Assembly (NCBI GenBank): GCA_013365325.1
Contig: JABVXV010000061.1
Span: 186,001 to 250,000, forward strand
DNA length: 64,000 nucleotides
From: Dipetalonema caudispina
Lineage: Eukaryota; Nematoda; Chromadorea; Rhabditida; Onchocercidae
Direction of reading: 5' to 3'
The translations under genes were made by a program, and so were the position numbers. How positions within the stretch are numbered: position 1 is the first letter of the stretch; every line of letters begins with the position of its first letter. Below the pieces are notes generated by a model, which was not told the origin of the DNA, made no database searches, and was given only the letters and a program-made list of their open reading frames with translations. Of this stretch, positions 63,576-64,000 are shown in pieces.

Positions 63576-64000
63576 GTTAGAACTTTCCTCAGTTTTCGTA
63601 TTTTGATCCTAACTTATTTATTAATTTAAATAAATGACTACCTACATAACTGTGTATACTCAAATAGTTTTTCTGGTGGGTTGTCAAATATGTGCAGGCT
63701 AAAATATTTCGTCCTAGTACTTTAGAAAGGTTTGTGAATAATGTGTTAGGTCCAAAATGACTTTGAAGACAGTGTGTTTAATTGTTATATATAAGTCGAA
63801 TAGTTTGTTATAAATCCGACAAAGGTATGAGTCAGCAATATAACAGTAGGAATGAATAGATTAGGATGATCTGACATTTACGAAATGTTATGGAATAAGT
63901 TAGTTTATACTTTTAAGGCATTTTTGATATGAAATAATTATATAAAGCGGAATAGCAGGGTGGGAAGAATATTTAATCTGTATTGGTGATAACAAGATAA
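63576..64000. other. Right edge, probably INTS2 intron
   Basis: AT-rich sequence with no recognisable exon. It is interpreted as intron 2 of INTS2 because the coding match breaks off at a donor-like site near 63575. Confidence 0.45.

Noticed and set aside
1..64000. Bacterial-type features: operons with ribosome sites, CRISPR arrays, insertion sequences, phage genes
   Set aside because: Nothing of this kind is present; the gene structure is plainly eukaryotic.
1..64000. tRNA, rRNA or transposon genes
   Set aside because: No convincing B-box-bearing cloverleaf, rRNA match, or transposase/reverse-transcriptase motif was seen by eye. A covariance-model or repeat-library search was not possible.

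Overview
This window is nuclear DNA from an animal, most likely a nematode and plausibly a filarial or other spirurid worm. It is about two-thirds A+T. Genes are split into many short exons (50-350 nt) by introns of roughly 50-600 nt, with splice acceptors of the TTTCAG, TTTTAG or TTGCAG kind. Several start codons lie 1-100 nt downstream of such an acceptor with no upstream coding exon, as expected for spliced-leader trans-splicing. The genus is an inference; no sequence search could be run.

The open reading frames supplied are mostly fragments of exons. I rebuilt genes by joining exons whose donor and acceptor phases agree and whose protein resembles a known family. Eleven protein-coding genes result. 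Left to right: a PLA2G6-type calcium-independent phospholipase A2 (minus, 1466-9405, 18 exons); a FAM114A/NOXP20 homologue (minus, 9999-13373); METTL9 histidine methyltransferase (minus, 14614-16772, 6 exons); TBC1D24/Skywalker TBC-TLDc protein (plus, 20363-26574, 12 exons); MPDU1 (plus, 27544-29796, 4 exons); TIMM29 (plus, 31017-32235, 3 exons); Integrator subunit 1 (minus, 32441-51706, about 38 exons); an unrecognised single-pass membrane protein (plus, 52241-56730, 9 exons); prefoldin subunit 6 (minus, 58108-59700, 4 exons); CtIP/SAE2/COM-1 (minus, 60632-62258, 2 exons); and the first exons of Integrator subunit 2 (plus, from 62790, running towards the right edge).

Most of these are conserved housekeeping genes: membrane lipid turnover and vesicle traffic (PLA2G6, FAM114A, TBC1D24), dolichol-linked glycan synthesis (MPDU1), mitochondrial import (TIMM29), RNA 3' processing (INTS1, INTS2), folding of cytoskeletal proteins (PFDN6), DNA end resection (COM-1) and protein histidine methylation (METTL9). 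Neighbours are not obviously one pathway, except that two backbone subunits of Integrator start about 11 kb apart. Some genes sit close together in the same orientation (FAM114A then PLA2G6; COM-1 then PFDN6), TIMM29 and INTS1 converge within 206 nt, and two gene pairs share short head-to-head promoters.

I found no mobile element, CRISPR array, rRNA or tRNA gene. The least explained item is the membrane protein at 52-57 kb. Other points worth a look are a probable GC-AG intron in METTL9, a duplicated splice-donor segment forming a hairpin in PLA2G6, and a COM-1 homologue with no visible N-terminal coiled coil.
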